Shown one piece after another: positions 1 through 6,114 of a stretch of DNA of 7,229 nt (the stretch's first letter is position 1; each line of letters starts with the position of its first letter). The DNA comes from Candidatus Hydrogenedentota bacterium. GTDB lineage: Bacteria > Hydrogenedentota > Hydrogenedentia > Hydrogenedentiales > CAITNO01. Made by a program: the position numbers and the translations under genes. Under the pieces are notes generated by a model. It worked only from the letters and a program-made list of their open reading frames with translations, did not search any database and had not been told where the DNA came from. The stretch spans positions 1 through 7,229 of the forward strand of contig CAIXUF010000062.1 in NCBI GenBank assembly GCA_903922535.1. The letters are read 5' to 3'.

Positions 1-209
1 AGGTCTTCCGCCGCGCCGACAGCATCTTCACCGGCGCCGCGCTGCCGCTCCACGGACTTGATCCGGCCGCGCAATACGCGATCACGGACGTGACCACAAA
101 TGCCGTCTCCACCTTCACCGGCGCAGACTTGATGAAGACAGGCATCCCTGTGCACCTGAACGAACGGCCGGAGGCACTGGTGCTGGCATACAAGAAGGCC
201 GGAGAATAG
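1..209 (+). CDS. C-terminal fragment of an alpha-galactosidase-like glycoside hydrolase
   Basis: An open frame enters from the left edge (first full codon at base 3) and ends with TAG at 207-209, giving 68 residues. They read as a small beta-sandwich tail: a stretch with FRRADS, then LPLHGLDPAAQYAITDV, a short turn, TGADLMKTGIPVHL, and ALVLAYKK near the end. The pattern 'L.GLDP...Y.ITD...TG..LM..G..V.L.....A.VL.Y' is typical of the C-terminal all-beta domain of GH36/GH27-type alpha-galactosidases and related glycosidases. The catalytic barrel lies outside the window, so substrate cannot be judged. Other glycosidase families carry similar tails, so the family call is moderate. The next gene but one is also glycosidase-like, which agrees with a glycan-degradation neighbourhood. 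Confidence 0.6.
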   Translation, partial: VFRRADSIFTGAALPLHGLDPAAQYAITDVTTNAVSTFTGADLMKTGIPVHLNERPEALVLAYKKAGE

Positions 210-218
210 GAAGAGACT

Positions 219-302
219 AACCGCAAAGAACACAAAGATCGCAAAGAAAGACAGGGGGCGGAAAGCCATTCTCTCTTTGTGTTCTTTGTGCTCTTTGCGG
301 TT
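219..302. repeat. Inverted repeat of A/G-rich 9-nt units (hairpin)
   Basis: The left arm (219-248) and right arm (273-302) are reverse complements at 26 of 30 positions and are separated by 24 nt. Each arm is itself made of three imperfect 9-nt units: CGCAAAGAA/CACAAAGAT/CGCAAAGAA on the left, and TCTTTGTGT/TCTTTGTGC/TCTTTGCGG on the right. The hairpin begins 9 nt after the stop of the upstream gene and ends before the ribosome binding site of the GxxExxY gene. It has no T-run after it, so it is not a standard intrinsic terminator, although transcripts could fold through it. Confidence 0.85.
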
Positions 303-309
303 CAAATCG
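273..309 (+). repeat. Left direct copy of the 9-nt-unit repeat flanking the GxxExxY gene
   Basis: This 37-nt segment (the right arm of the hairpin plus the extension TTCAAATCG) recurs downstream at 804-840 in the same orientation, with 32 of 37 bases identical. The match goes past the 9-nt units into the tail GGTTCAAAT, so it is a true longer repeat and not just low-complexity sequence. Together the two copies bracket the GxxExxY gene at a fixed offset of 531 nt. Confidence 0.85.
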
Positions 310-323
310 CAACACACAACATC

Positions 324-329
324 GGAGGA
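324..329 (+). promoter_or_regulatory. Ribosome binding site of the GxxExxY gene
   Basis: GGAGGA lies 8 nt upstream of ATG 338. It is a near-perfect Shine-Dalgarno sequence and fixes the start. Confidence 0.85.
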
Positions 330-337
330 AGTACACC

Positions 338-733
338 ATGGACATTAAAGTGTTATGCGACCTGATTCGGCAGATTTCCTACGACATTCATGAGTATCAC
401 GCCCACGGACACATGGAAAAGGTCTATGAGAACGCCCTGGCACACCGGGCGCGGAAAGCCGGTCTGCGCGTTGAACAGCAGTGCCCGATCAAGGTCTATG
501 ATGAAGACGGAACCCTGATCGGAGACTATTTCGCCGACCTGCTCATTGAGGACATGCTGATTATCGAACTGAAGGCCGTCAAGGCCCTTTTGCCGGAGCA
601 CGAAGCGCAAATTTCGGGTTACCTGAAATCGGCGCAAATGGAGCATGGCCTGCTGATTAACTTCGGCTCCTACAAGTTCGAGATTCGCAAGTTCGCATGG
701 ACGGACCCGCGAAGCCGCAAACAGAATGCTTGA
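338..733 (+). CDS. GxxExxY protein (PD-(D/E)XK nuclease-fold family)
   Basis: The product has 131 residues, the usual length for this family. The name-giving motif is visible as G24-H-M-E27-K-V-Y30. It is followed by the nuclease-fold core: an acidic strand GDYFADLLIED with D67, the strand LIIELKAV with E77 and K79 (the ExK half of PD-(D/E)XK), H88/Q91 on the next helix, and the conserved strand LLINFG (105-110). All residues expected of an intact catalytic site are present, so it is probably not a decayed copy. The molecular role of GxxExxY proteins is not established; cleavage or binding of nucleic acid is inferred from the fold only. ATG 338 is supported by a strong GGAGGA site. The gene stands alone and is bracketed by copies of an A/G-rich repeat (219-302 and 804-840), which suggests it travels or is maintained with that repeat. 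The minus-strand frame over the same bases is a shadow. Confidence 0.95.
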   Translation: MDIKVLCDLIRQISYDIHEYHAHGHMEKVYENALAHRARKAGLRVEQQCPIKVYDEDGTLIGDYFADLLIEDMLIIELKAVKALLPEHEAQISGYLKSAQMEHGLLINFGSYKFEIRKFAWTDPRSRKQNA

Positions 734-803
734 TTGATCAACCATACAAAGAACGCATCCAAGAGGCCGGATTGGCGTCCCTTGCTTGACGTGCCTATGC
801 TTG

Positions 804-840
804 TTCTTTGTGTTCTTTGCGATCTTTGTGGTTCAAATTG
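804..840 (+). repeat. Right direct copy of the 9-nt-unit repeat flanking the GxxExxY gene
   Basis: This is the third copy of the repeat, matching 273-309 at 32 of 37 bases with the same tail GGTTCAAAT. It starts 70 nt after the stop of the GxxExxY gene and ends 45 nt before the start of the large glycosidase-like gene. It therefore sits in that gene's leader region. On the minus strand the 9-nt units read in frame as the tripeptides HKD, RKE and HKE. Confidence 0.85.
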
Positions 841-871
841 CTTTGTCTTAAAACTTCAATGTTCAGGATAT

Positions 872-876
872 GGAGG
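872..876 (+). promoter_or_regulatory. Ribosome binding site deciding the start of the large secreted protein
   Basis: GGAGG is 9 nt upstream of ATG 886. The earlier in-frame candidates, TTG 808 (inside the repeat) and ATG 859, lack such a site. ATG 886 also places a clean signal peptide at the N-terminus. Confidence 0.75.
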
Positions 877-885
877 CGTTCTGCG

Positions 886-3800
886 ATGAGGCATTCTTCA
901 CGTCTTGCGGTTGCAGCGGCCCTGCTGTTTGCCCCGGTTGCAGCGCTGGCGTTCAACCCGCCCGAGGACGCAAGCGGCGCACTGAAGCTGCGCATTGAGG
1001 CGCCGGCGCTCATCGAGTCAGCGACCGCATCCTTTGCGGCCTCCGTGGTGATCGAGAACACTGGCACGACCCCGGTCTCGGGACAGGTGCGGCTCTACGG
1101 CACCGACGACTGGATCGCCGCCCCCGCGGAGGCAAAGCCGTTCAAGGCGGAACCAGGCACCCCGCTGCGCTTGGAGTTCACGGTCACGCCGTCGGCGAGC
1201 GCGTACAACGCGCGGTATCCGTTGCACGCCGAGGCCAAACTCGACACGCCCGTTGTCGGCCGCGACAGCCTCCATGCCATCCTCATCGCGGAGATGCACC
1301 GTCCCGACCCGCCCCGGCCCGCGCAGGTGGAAACGTGGAAACCCTGGCCCATCGACAGCGCCTCGCCCAAGGCGCTGTTGCGCTTTCCGACGCGGCGGGC
1401 GGTGTGGCAGGTGTTTGGCGCGGCGGCGCACACCACCGAAACGGGCTGGCAGGGCGCGGACCCTGTCACTGGGACCGCAGTGGATTACAACACGCAGCGG
1501 GCCCATCCGGATGGGCGCGACACCCTCATGATGCATCCCTGCTGGCGCGGCGGCGCGGGCATGGTGCTGGCCGAGTTCGCACTGCAACTGCCCGCCACGC
1601 CCTGCCGGCTCACCTTCGCCAACGCCATCCGCGAAACGCAGACGGGCGAACCGGCCAGCGACGGCGTGACGTTCCGTGTGCGCGTCGCGTCCTTTGACGC
1701 GCCCGACGGCACCTTTGGCGAGATCCTCTTTGAGCGGCACACCGATTCTAAGATCTGGCTGGACGGCGAGGCAGACCTGGCCAAGTGGGCGGGAAAGTCG
1801 GTGCGGCTCCAACTGGAGTCCCACCCCGGCCCCAAGAACGACACCACCTGCGACGAGTCGCACTGGGGCAATCCGATGATTGTTCCGGTGAACGCGTCGG
1901 CGGTCGCCGCTGTCGCGCCCGCCGCACCCGCCGCAAATTGGACATTGATCTGCAACGGCGAGAACTATGCGGTGTCCGTCACACCGGGATCGCGCGGTCT
2001 GCTGGATGGCGAGATTCGGATGGGCAATGGCCACAATCCCATGGCATTCAAGGGTCTTCATGTGCGCGTGTTGGGCGATGACCTGGGCGATGCGGCGGGG
2101 CCGACCGAACTGCTCCAGGCAGTCGCGGAACCCTGCGAAAACGGGTTGCGGTATCGCCACAAGATGCGCCACGGGGAAAACAGCTATGACCTGGTCATGG
2201 AATGGCGCACGGCCCCGGGCGACTCGGGCGTGCAAGTGAAGCTGTCCCTGGAAAACACCCCCGCGCCGCTGCCGTGGTTTGACGTGCACATCGAGGACGT
2301 TGCTCTCGGCGCGGCCGACACCATGCCCCGCGATGTCTATGCGGGCGTGGGCAACGTGCTCCGCGACCCGCAGGATTTCAACCTGGGTTACGACAGCCAC
2401 CAACTGGCCACGGCCTATGTCGGTTTCGATTTCGGCAACGGTATTGCCGTGGTGCAGGGCGTGAACGTGCCGCCCACACGGCTGGAGTTCAACCGTGGCA
2501 CGAAGAGTTGCACGCTCCATGCAGGCGGCGAACAGACCATGTCGCTCATCCCTTGCGCAAACGTGTGGGACGGCGTCGGCAACTGGGCCGATAAGATCGA
2601 TACGCGCAAGAAGTCGCCGGGCGTGGAGAAGCTGCGCGGCAAACTGGTCCTCGACCTGTGGGGCGGCCGTTATGCAGAAACCGCCGCCGCGCTCAAGAAG
2701 ACTTTTGAACAGGTGGGCGACTACAAGTGCGCGGTGGTCTGGCACAACTGGCAGCGCTGGGGCTATGACTACCGCCTGCCCGACATCTTCCCGCCCGCTC
2801 CAGAGTGCGGCACCGAGGCGGAGTTCCAACAACTGGCCGACACCTGCAAGGATGCCGGGGCCATCTTTGCACCCCATGACAACTACATCGACCTCTATCC
2901 CGACGCGGACGGCTTCACCTACAAGAACGTGCTTTTCTCCGTCAACGGCGAACCGGTGCGGGCCTGGCTCAATGAGGGCCGGGGCGCCCAGGCCTACCGC
3001 TGGTCCACCGACGGATTCTGGCCAAGCATGGAGAAGAACCTGGGCCTTCTCAAAAACTTCTGCGCGCCCACGGGCTACTTTGTCGATGTGTGGTCCTCCA
3101 TCGGCCCTTACGATGCCTGGACCTGGGACGGCAAATACCAACCGCATGCCCACTCCCGCGACGCCTGGGGCAAGGCCTTCGCCACCATCCGCGACACGCT
3201 CGACGGCGCGCCGACCATCTCCGAGGGCGGCCATGACCAGTTGATCGGCTGGCTCGACGGCAGCCAGTGCAACCACCTGCGCGTCGATCCCAACCCGCCA
3301 CCCAACGAGGGCTTCACCTGGCGCATCCAATGCGCCGATGCGGAGCGCGTCCCCTGGTTCGACGCGGCCTATCACGACCGCTTCTCGGCCCACGGCGCGG
3401 GCTACGACCCACGCTACCGCGCCGGGCTCGACCCGCGCCTGCACGGCATCTACAGCGACGACTACATCTGCACCGAAGTCATGGACGGACACCCGCCCAT
3501 GGTCGACGCGGCCGGCGGCTGGGACGTGCTGCGCAAGGCGTATCTCTTTGCGGGAATGAACAACTGGGATTCGCGGCGAGGCCGGGTGAGGCGGGTTGAG
3601 TTCGAGAAAGGCAACCTGCGTCAGCAGCACATCATCTGGACCAACGAATACGGCTATGAGACCTGGATCAACCGTGGTGAACAGGACTGGACGGTTACGG
3701 TCAAAGACCGAGGCTTTGTGCTGCCTCAGTATGGATATCTAGCTGTCAGGGAACATAGTTTCCCCATGGCAGGCATTACGAGAAACGATGGCGTAATCGT

Positions 3801-5397
3801 GGAATGGAGTGAATTGCAGGAGATAGGGGCGCCCGATATCCGCTACTATAATGCCCGCCCGCCCACGGCGGACACGGCCGCGTTGCGAGTACGCGTGGAA
3901 TCGGTAAGTACAGGCTCCGGGCGGACTGTCGAAGCGGCATTGCGCTGGGAAAGTATCGTTCCCGCAACCACCAACTGGCACCCCTTTGTCCACTTCGTGG
4001 ATGAGGCGGGCAAGATTGTCTTCCAGGCGGACCACGCGTTCCCCGTCCCGGCGACGCAGTGGACCGGCCCGACAGCCACCCAGTTCGCCGCCAAGATTCC
4101 AGAGAATGCCGCACCCGGCACACGCTATGAACTGCGCGTCGGCGTGTGGGATCCCGGCGCGGGACGCGGCGTCATGGCGGAAACCTGTGACAACGAGCGC
4201 CGCGCACGGTTGGGCACCGTCACCGTCACGGGAACCGGGTTTGACTGGACGCCTGTCGAGGAGAAACCCGACCCCTATCTGGCACGCGTGAATCCTGAAC
4301 GGCGCATGATTGATTTCGGAAGCGTGCGGACCAACGGTGCGGTCCTCTTTTCATACAACACCATAACGCCCCTGGCTGACAGCAAAGCGTTCACCGTAAT
4401 TTTCAAGGCTTCGCCTCCCTCCGAAGGAGAGCCGGACACACTCATTGCCCGCGACGCCGAGGACAATGAACTGAGCGTCGTGCCGCTACGCCGCGAAGGC
4501 GACTGGCTGACACTTGAGTGCACGCCTGGCGTGCATCATTATTCCCGCCCGGAGCGGCCCGTGAAACGAGAGATACCGCCGGTTCTTCCCGCAATTGACC
4601 CTGGCATTCGGCTGGAAGACTACCCTGCGGTCGTGGACAAAAGGAATGTTGGACAGTTCAATCTGCGCATTCTAGACCAGGCCAAGGGCGAAATAAACAC
4701 GAGCGGCAATGACATGGATAAAGTCCTGGAGATTCGGAAAGGCGAATACCCAGACGACAAACTTGTCTATTTGAGACAAGAGGAGAAACCATCTTTCACT
4801 GAGGATTTCTTGCAGAATATTGATTGGAACGGGATGCCGCTGGTGGCGGTGCAAACATACTCCGGCGGGGCGCATTGCTGCTTGGGTTATATCCTGCTTG
4901 GGTTGAGCGATCCGGTGACTGTGGTGGCAAGGCTGAATTTCGCCGATTACGACCAGTACACATTGAATCTTCGAAAGCGTGGCGAAGACCTCCTGGTCGA
5001 CTTGCCCGACGTGACATTTCAGTTATGGTACCAATGCTTTGGCGATTCTCGGCCGTATAACGTCACCGCGGTCATTAAGCCTGACGGCCTTCATCTGGAT
5101 ACGGCGGGGTTGGAGAAGCACCACGAGGACATTGCATCTCTTGCCGAGGCCGTCCGAACAGCGTGGGAAGAGAACGCGTCAACGCCGGGCTCCAGGGCGC
5201 CCATCCCGCCGTACGAACTTTTTGAGATGCTTGAACGGATGTGTTACAGCGGTGCGGGTGATGACGGGCCAGAGTTGGTTGAGCATGTGTGGCCGACGCA
5301 CTATCCAGGAAAGAAGGGCTACTGGAAGGGTTTCTTGGCCAACCTAAAAGACAGCCCCTACTGGGAAGACATCCGCAAGTTGAACGAGTGGAAATAG
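886..5397 (+). CDS. Very large secreted multidomain glycoside hydrolase-like protein (GH101-like core) with C-terminal SGGAHCC module
   Basis: From ATG 886 the product has 1503 residues. Residues 1-22 form a Sec signal peptide: basic start, hydrophobic core, cleavage expected after AALA, no lipobox. Next come an Ig-like domain (about 25-130), a jelly-roll-like region (about 135-330), an Ala/Pro linker (336-351) and a beta-rich domain (about 352-590). Residues about 600-930 look like a (beta/alpha)8 glycosidase barrel, with VVWHNWQRWGYD (W619, H620), HDNYID (664-669), YFVDVW (D734), TISEGG (E780) and YSDDY (D858, D859). This strand-end pattern recalls GH101 and related retaining alpha-glycosidases. 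D734 as nucleophile and E780 as acid/base are inferences. A beta-sandwich (about 985-1130, WHPFVHFVDEAG...LRVGVWDP) follows, then a module from about 1226 with SGGAHCC (1326-1332). The protein is probably exported to act on host or environmental glycans. Exact family and substrate are not recognised. GC falls clearly in the 3' part. The 870-residue minus-strand frame here is a shadow. Confidence 0.8.
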   Translation: MRHSSRLAVAAALLFAPVAALAFNPPEDASGALKLRIEAPALIESATASFAASVVIENTGTTPVSGQVRLYGTDDWIAAPAEAKPFKAEPGTPLRLEFTVTPSASAYNARYPLHAEAKLDTPVVGRDSLHAILIAEMHRPDPPRPAQVETWKPWPIDSASPKALLRFPTRRAVWQVFGAAAHTTETGWQGADPVTGTAVDYNTQRAHPDGRDTLMMHPCWRGGAGMVLAEFALQLPATPCRLTFANAIRETQTGEPASDGVTFRVRVASFDAPDGTFGEILFERHTDSKIWLDGEADLAKWAGKSVRLQLESHPGPKNDTTCDESHWGNPMIVPVNASAVAAVAPAAPAANWTLICNGENYAVSVTPGSRGLLDGEIRMGNGHNPMAFKGLHVRVLGDDLGDAAGPTELLQAVAEPCENGLRYRHKMRHGENSYDLVMEWRTAPGDSGVQVKLSLENTPAPLPWFDVHIEDVALGAADTMPRDVYAGVGNVLRDPQDFNLGYDSHQLATAYVGFDFGNGIAVVQGVNVPPTRLEFNRGTKSCTLHAGGEQTMSLIPCANVWDGVGNWADKIDTRKKSPGVEKLRGKLVLDLWGGRYAETAAALKKTFEQVGDYKCAVVWHNWQRWGYDYRLPDIFPPAPECGTEAEFQQLADTCKDAGAIFAPHDNYIDLYPDADGFTYKNVLFSVNGEPVRAWLNEGRGAQAYRWSTDGFWPSMEKNLGLLKNFCAPTGYFVDVWSSIGPYDAWTWDGKYQPHAHSRDAWGKAFATIRDTLDGAPTISEGGHDQLIGWLDGSQCNHLRVDPNPPPNEGFTWRIQCADAERVPWFDAAYHDRFSAHGAGYDPRYRAGLDPRLHGIYSDDYICTEVMDGHPPMVDAAGGWDVLRKAYLFAGMNNWDSRRGRVRRVEFEKGNLRQQHIIWTNEYGYETWINRGEQDWTVTVKDRGFVLPQYGYLAVREHSFPMAGITRNDGVIVEWSELQEIGAPDIRYYNARPPTADTAALRVRVESVSTGSGRTVEAALRWESIVPATTNWHPFVHFVDEAGKIVFQADHAFPVPATQWTGPTATQFAAKIPENAAPGTRYELRVGVWDPGAGRGVMAETCDNERRARLGTVTVTGTGFDWTPVEEKPDPYLARVNPERRMIDFGSVRTNGAVLFSYNTITPLADSKAFTVIFKASPPSEGEPDTLIARDAEDNELSVVPLRREGDWLTLECTPGVHHYSRPERPVKREIPPVLPAIDPGIRLEDYPAVVDKRNVGQFNLRILDQAKGEINTSGNDMDKVLEIRKGEYPDDKLVYLRQEEKPSFTEDFLQNIDWNGMPLVAVQTYSGGAHCCLGYILLGLSDPVTVVARLNFADYDQYTLNLRKRGEDLLVDLPDVTFQLWYQCFGDSRPYNVTAVIKPDGLHLDTAGLEKHHEDIASLAEAVRTAWEENASTPGSRAPIPPYELFEMLERMCYSGAGDDGPELVEHVWPTHYPGKKGYWKGFLANLKDSPYWEDIRKLNEWK

Positions 5398-5440
5398 CCG
5401 CGTTTGGCGGGTTGGGATGCACAATCCCCGGCCACCGACT

Positions 5441-5471
5441 TTGCGCCGTTCAAACGGGGTCGTGCTATACT
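5441..5471 (+). promoter_or_regulatory. Candidate sigma70-type promoter for the MNT gene
   Basis: TTGCGC (5441-5446) and TATACT (5466-5471) are 19 nt apart. TG at 5463-5464, one base before the -10 hexamer, makes it an extended -10. Transcription would begin near 5478, about 29 nt before the start codon. The spacing is slightly long and the -35 is imperfect. If real, it implies the MNT gene is transcribed independently of the large gene upstream. Confidence 0.45.
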
Positions 5472-5497
5472 CATGAAAGAACTGTAAATTCAAACGG
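5449..5497 (+). repeat. Short direct repeats flanking the -10 box of the MNT promoter
   Basis: TTCAAACGG occurs at 5449-5457 and again at 5489-5497, exactly 40 nt apart, with the putative -10 box and start site between them. The spacing is close to four helical turns, which is compatible with an operator bound by a multimeric regulator. Nine identical bases in so short a region are unlikely but not impossible by chance. Confidence 0.35.
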
Positions 5498-5506
5498 AGC
5501 ATTGAA

Positions 5507-5806
5507 ATGGACCTGCCGATTCAGATGGACCAGGAGCGGATAGCCGCATTCTGCCAGTCCCATCATATTCTGCGGCTGGCACTGTTTGGCTCCGTCCTTA
5601 CGGACCGCTTTGGCCCGGACAGCGATGTGGATGTGCTGGTCGAGTTTGATCCAAACCAGCTTCCCACGCTGCTTGATGTTGTGGCCATGGAACGGGAACT
5701 GTCGGCGATCATCGGCCGCAAGGCCGACCTGCGCACCCCGAAAGACCTCAGCCATTATTTCCGCGACGAAGTGATGCGCACGGCGCGCGTGCAATATGCT
5801 GCTTGA
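5507..5806 (+). CDS. Minimal nucleotidyltransferase, MntA-like antitoxin of a MNT/HEPN pair
   Basis: The product has 99 residues, the normal size of a stand-alone MNT domain. The nucleotidyltransferase signature is complete: G28-S29, ten residues, then D40-V-D42 (GSVLTDRFGPDSDVDVLVEF), and the third acidic residue is D74 in GRKADLRTP. In characterised MntA/HepT systems the MNT protein neutralises the HEPN RNase toxin by adding AMP groups to it, so an intact active site here suggests retained enzyme potential. GGAG at 5496-5499, 7 nt before ATG 5507, supports the start. Its end overlaps the start of a HEPN-type frame by 11 nt, which is the usual coupled arrangement, but that partner is truncated. 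The protein is thus probably an orphan antitoxin unless another HEPN protein is encoded elsewhere. Confidence 0.93.
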   Translation: MDLPIQMDQERIAAFCQSHHILRLALFGSVLTDRFGPDSDVDVLVEFDPNQLPTLLDVVAMERELSAIIGRKADLRTPKDLSHYFRDEVMRTARVQYAA

Positions 5807-5897
5807 TTCCGACAGGATACGCATCCGCCACATGGTGGAGGCGGCACCCATGAGGGAAACACCCTTCGTAACAAGCCTAGTGAACGGTTGTGCTTAA
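5796..5897 (+). pseudogene. Truncated HEPN/DUF86 (HepT-like) toxin remnant
   Basis: A frame starting at ATG 5796, overlapping the MNT gene by 11 nt, reads MLLDSDRIRIRHMVEAA. This is the characteristic N-terminus of DUF86/HEPN toxins that pair with MNT antitoxins. After about residue 17 (base 5846) the resemblance ends. The next 16 codons are not HEPN-like and the frame stops with TAA at 5895-5897. A full HEPN partner is usually around 110-120 residues and carries its RNase motif (R-x4-6-H) in the C-terminal half, so that motif is lost here. The stop lies directly against the palindromic element at 5898-5995, which suggests a deletion or insertion event removed the rest. Too short to be a functional toxin. 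Confidence 0.82.
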
Positions 5898-5995
5898 GTC
5901 CCCCTTTGAAGGGGGATTTAGGGGGATGTTAACCGCGCACATAGACCTGATCGCAAAGCTACATCCCCCTGTCCCCCCTACCTTCAAAGGGGGAC
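5898..5995. mobile_element. 98-bp palindromic MITE-like element or hairpin repeat
   Basis: The left arm (5898-5929, 32 nt) and right arm (5961-5995, 35 nt) are inverted copies around a 31-nt centre. The outer 15 bases (GTCCCCCTTTGAAGG) and inner 10 bases (AGGGGGATGT) of each arm match exactly; the mismatches and a 3-nt length difference lie between them. Within each arm CCCCCTTTGAAGG is itself nearly palindromic. No transposase is present and no clear target-site duplication is seen at the edges. Stem repeats of this C5TTTGAAG5 kind are recalled from many bacterial genomes, but copy number here cannot be tested. It could also work as a strong bidirectional hairpin separating the MNT region from dapL. 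Confidence 0.7.
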
Positions 5996-6031
5996 CTTTC
6001 GCGTCCGCGCGCTCTTGAGGCCCTAGTATGT

Positions 6032-6061
6032 TTGCGCCCTCCGTCCGGCGCTTAGTACAAT
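6032..6061 (+). promoter_or_regulatory. Candidate sigma70-type promoter for dapL
   Basis: TTGCGC (6032-6037) and TACAAT (6056-6061) are 18 nt apart, in the noncoding stretch just before dapL. The start of transcription would fall near 6068, giving a leader of about 47 nt. The -35 hexamer is the same as in the candidate MNT promoter. Confidence 0.45.
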
Positions 6062-6100
6062 ACCGCTCCTGTTTTCCCCTTGGGTCCATCATTCTTTCAC

Positions 6101-6106
6101 GAGGAT
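6101..6106 (+). promoter_or_regulatory. Ribosome binding site of dapL
   Basis: GAGGAT lies 8 nt before ATG 6115 (the GAGG core is 10 nt before it). No competing in-frame start codon with a better site is seen nearby. Confidence 0.6.
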
Positions 6107-6114
6107 TTTCGAGC

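Noticed and set aside
219..302. CRISPR-like repeat array
   Set aside because: The units are only 9 nt, are adjacent without spacers, and occur as an inverted pair.
353..745. 130-residue minus-strand frame over the GxxExxY gene
   Set aside because: The plus strand shows the full family motif and a strong ribosome binding site; the minus frame has neither.
859..861. ATG 859 as start of the large secreted protein
   Set aside because: No Shine-Dalgarno sequence lies upstream, and it would add nine residues before the signal peptide; ATG 886 has GGAGG at 9 nt.
1018..3630. 870-residue open frame on the minus strand opposite the large gene
   Set aside because: It is a shadow caused by high GC and biased third positions. 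The translation has no recognisable motifs, is rich in Val/Ala/Arg, and the plus strand has a signal peptide, ribosome binding site and glycosidase-like motifs.
5414..5428. Hairpin GGGAT-GCACA-ATCCC as terminator after the large gene
   Set aside because: The stem is only 5 bp and no T-run follows, so it is too weak to call.
5996..6114. A small gene or RNA between the palindromic element and dapL
   Set aside because: Apart from the candidate promoter and ribosome binding site, no open frame with a start signal or recognisable RNA structure is seen.
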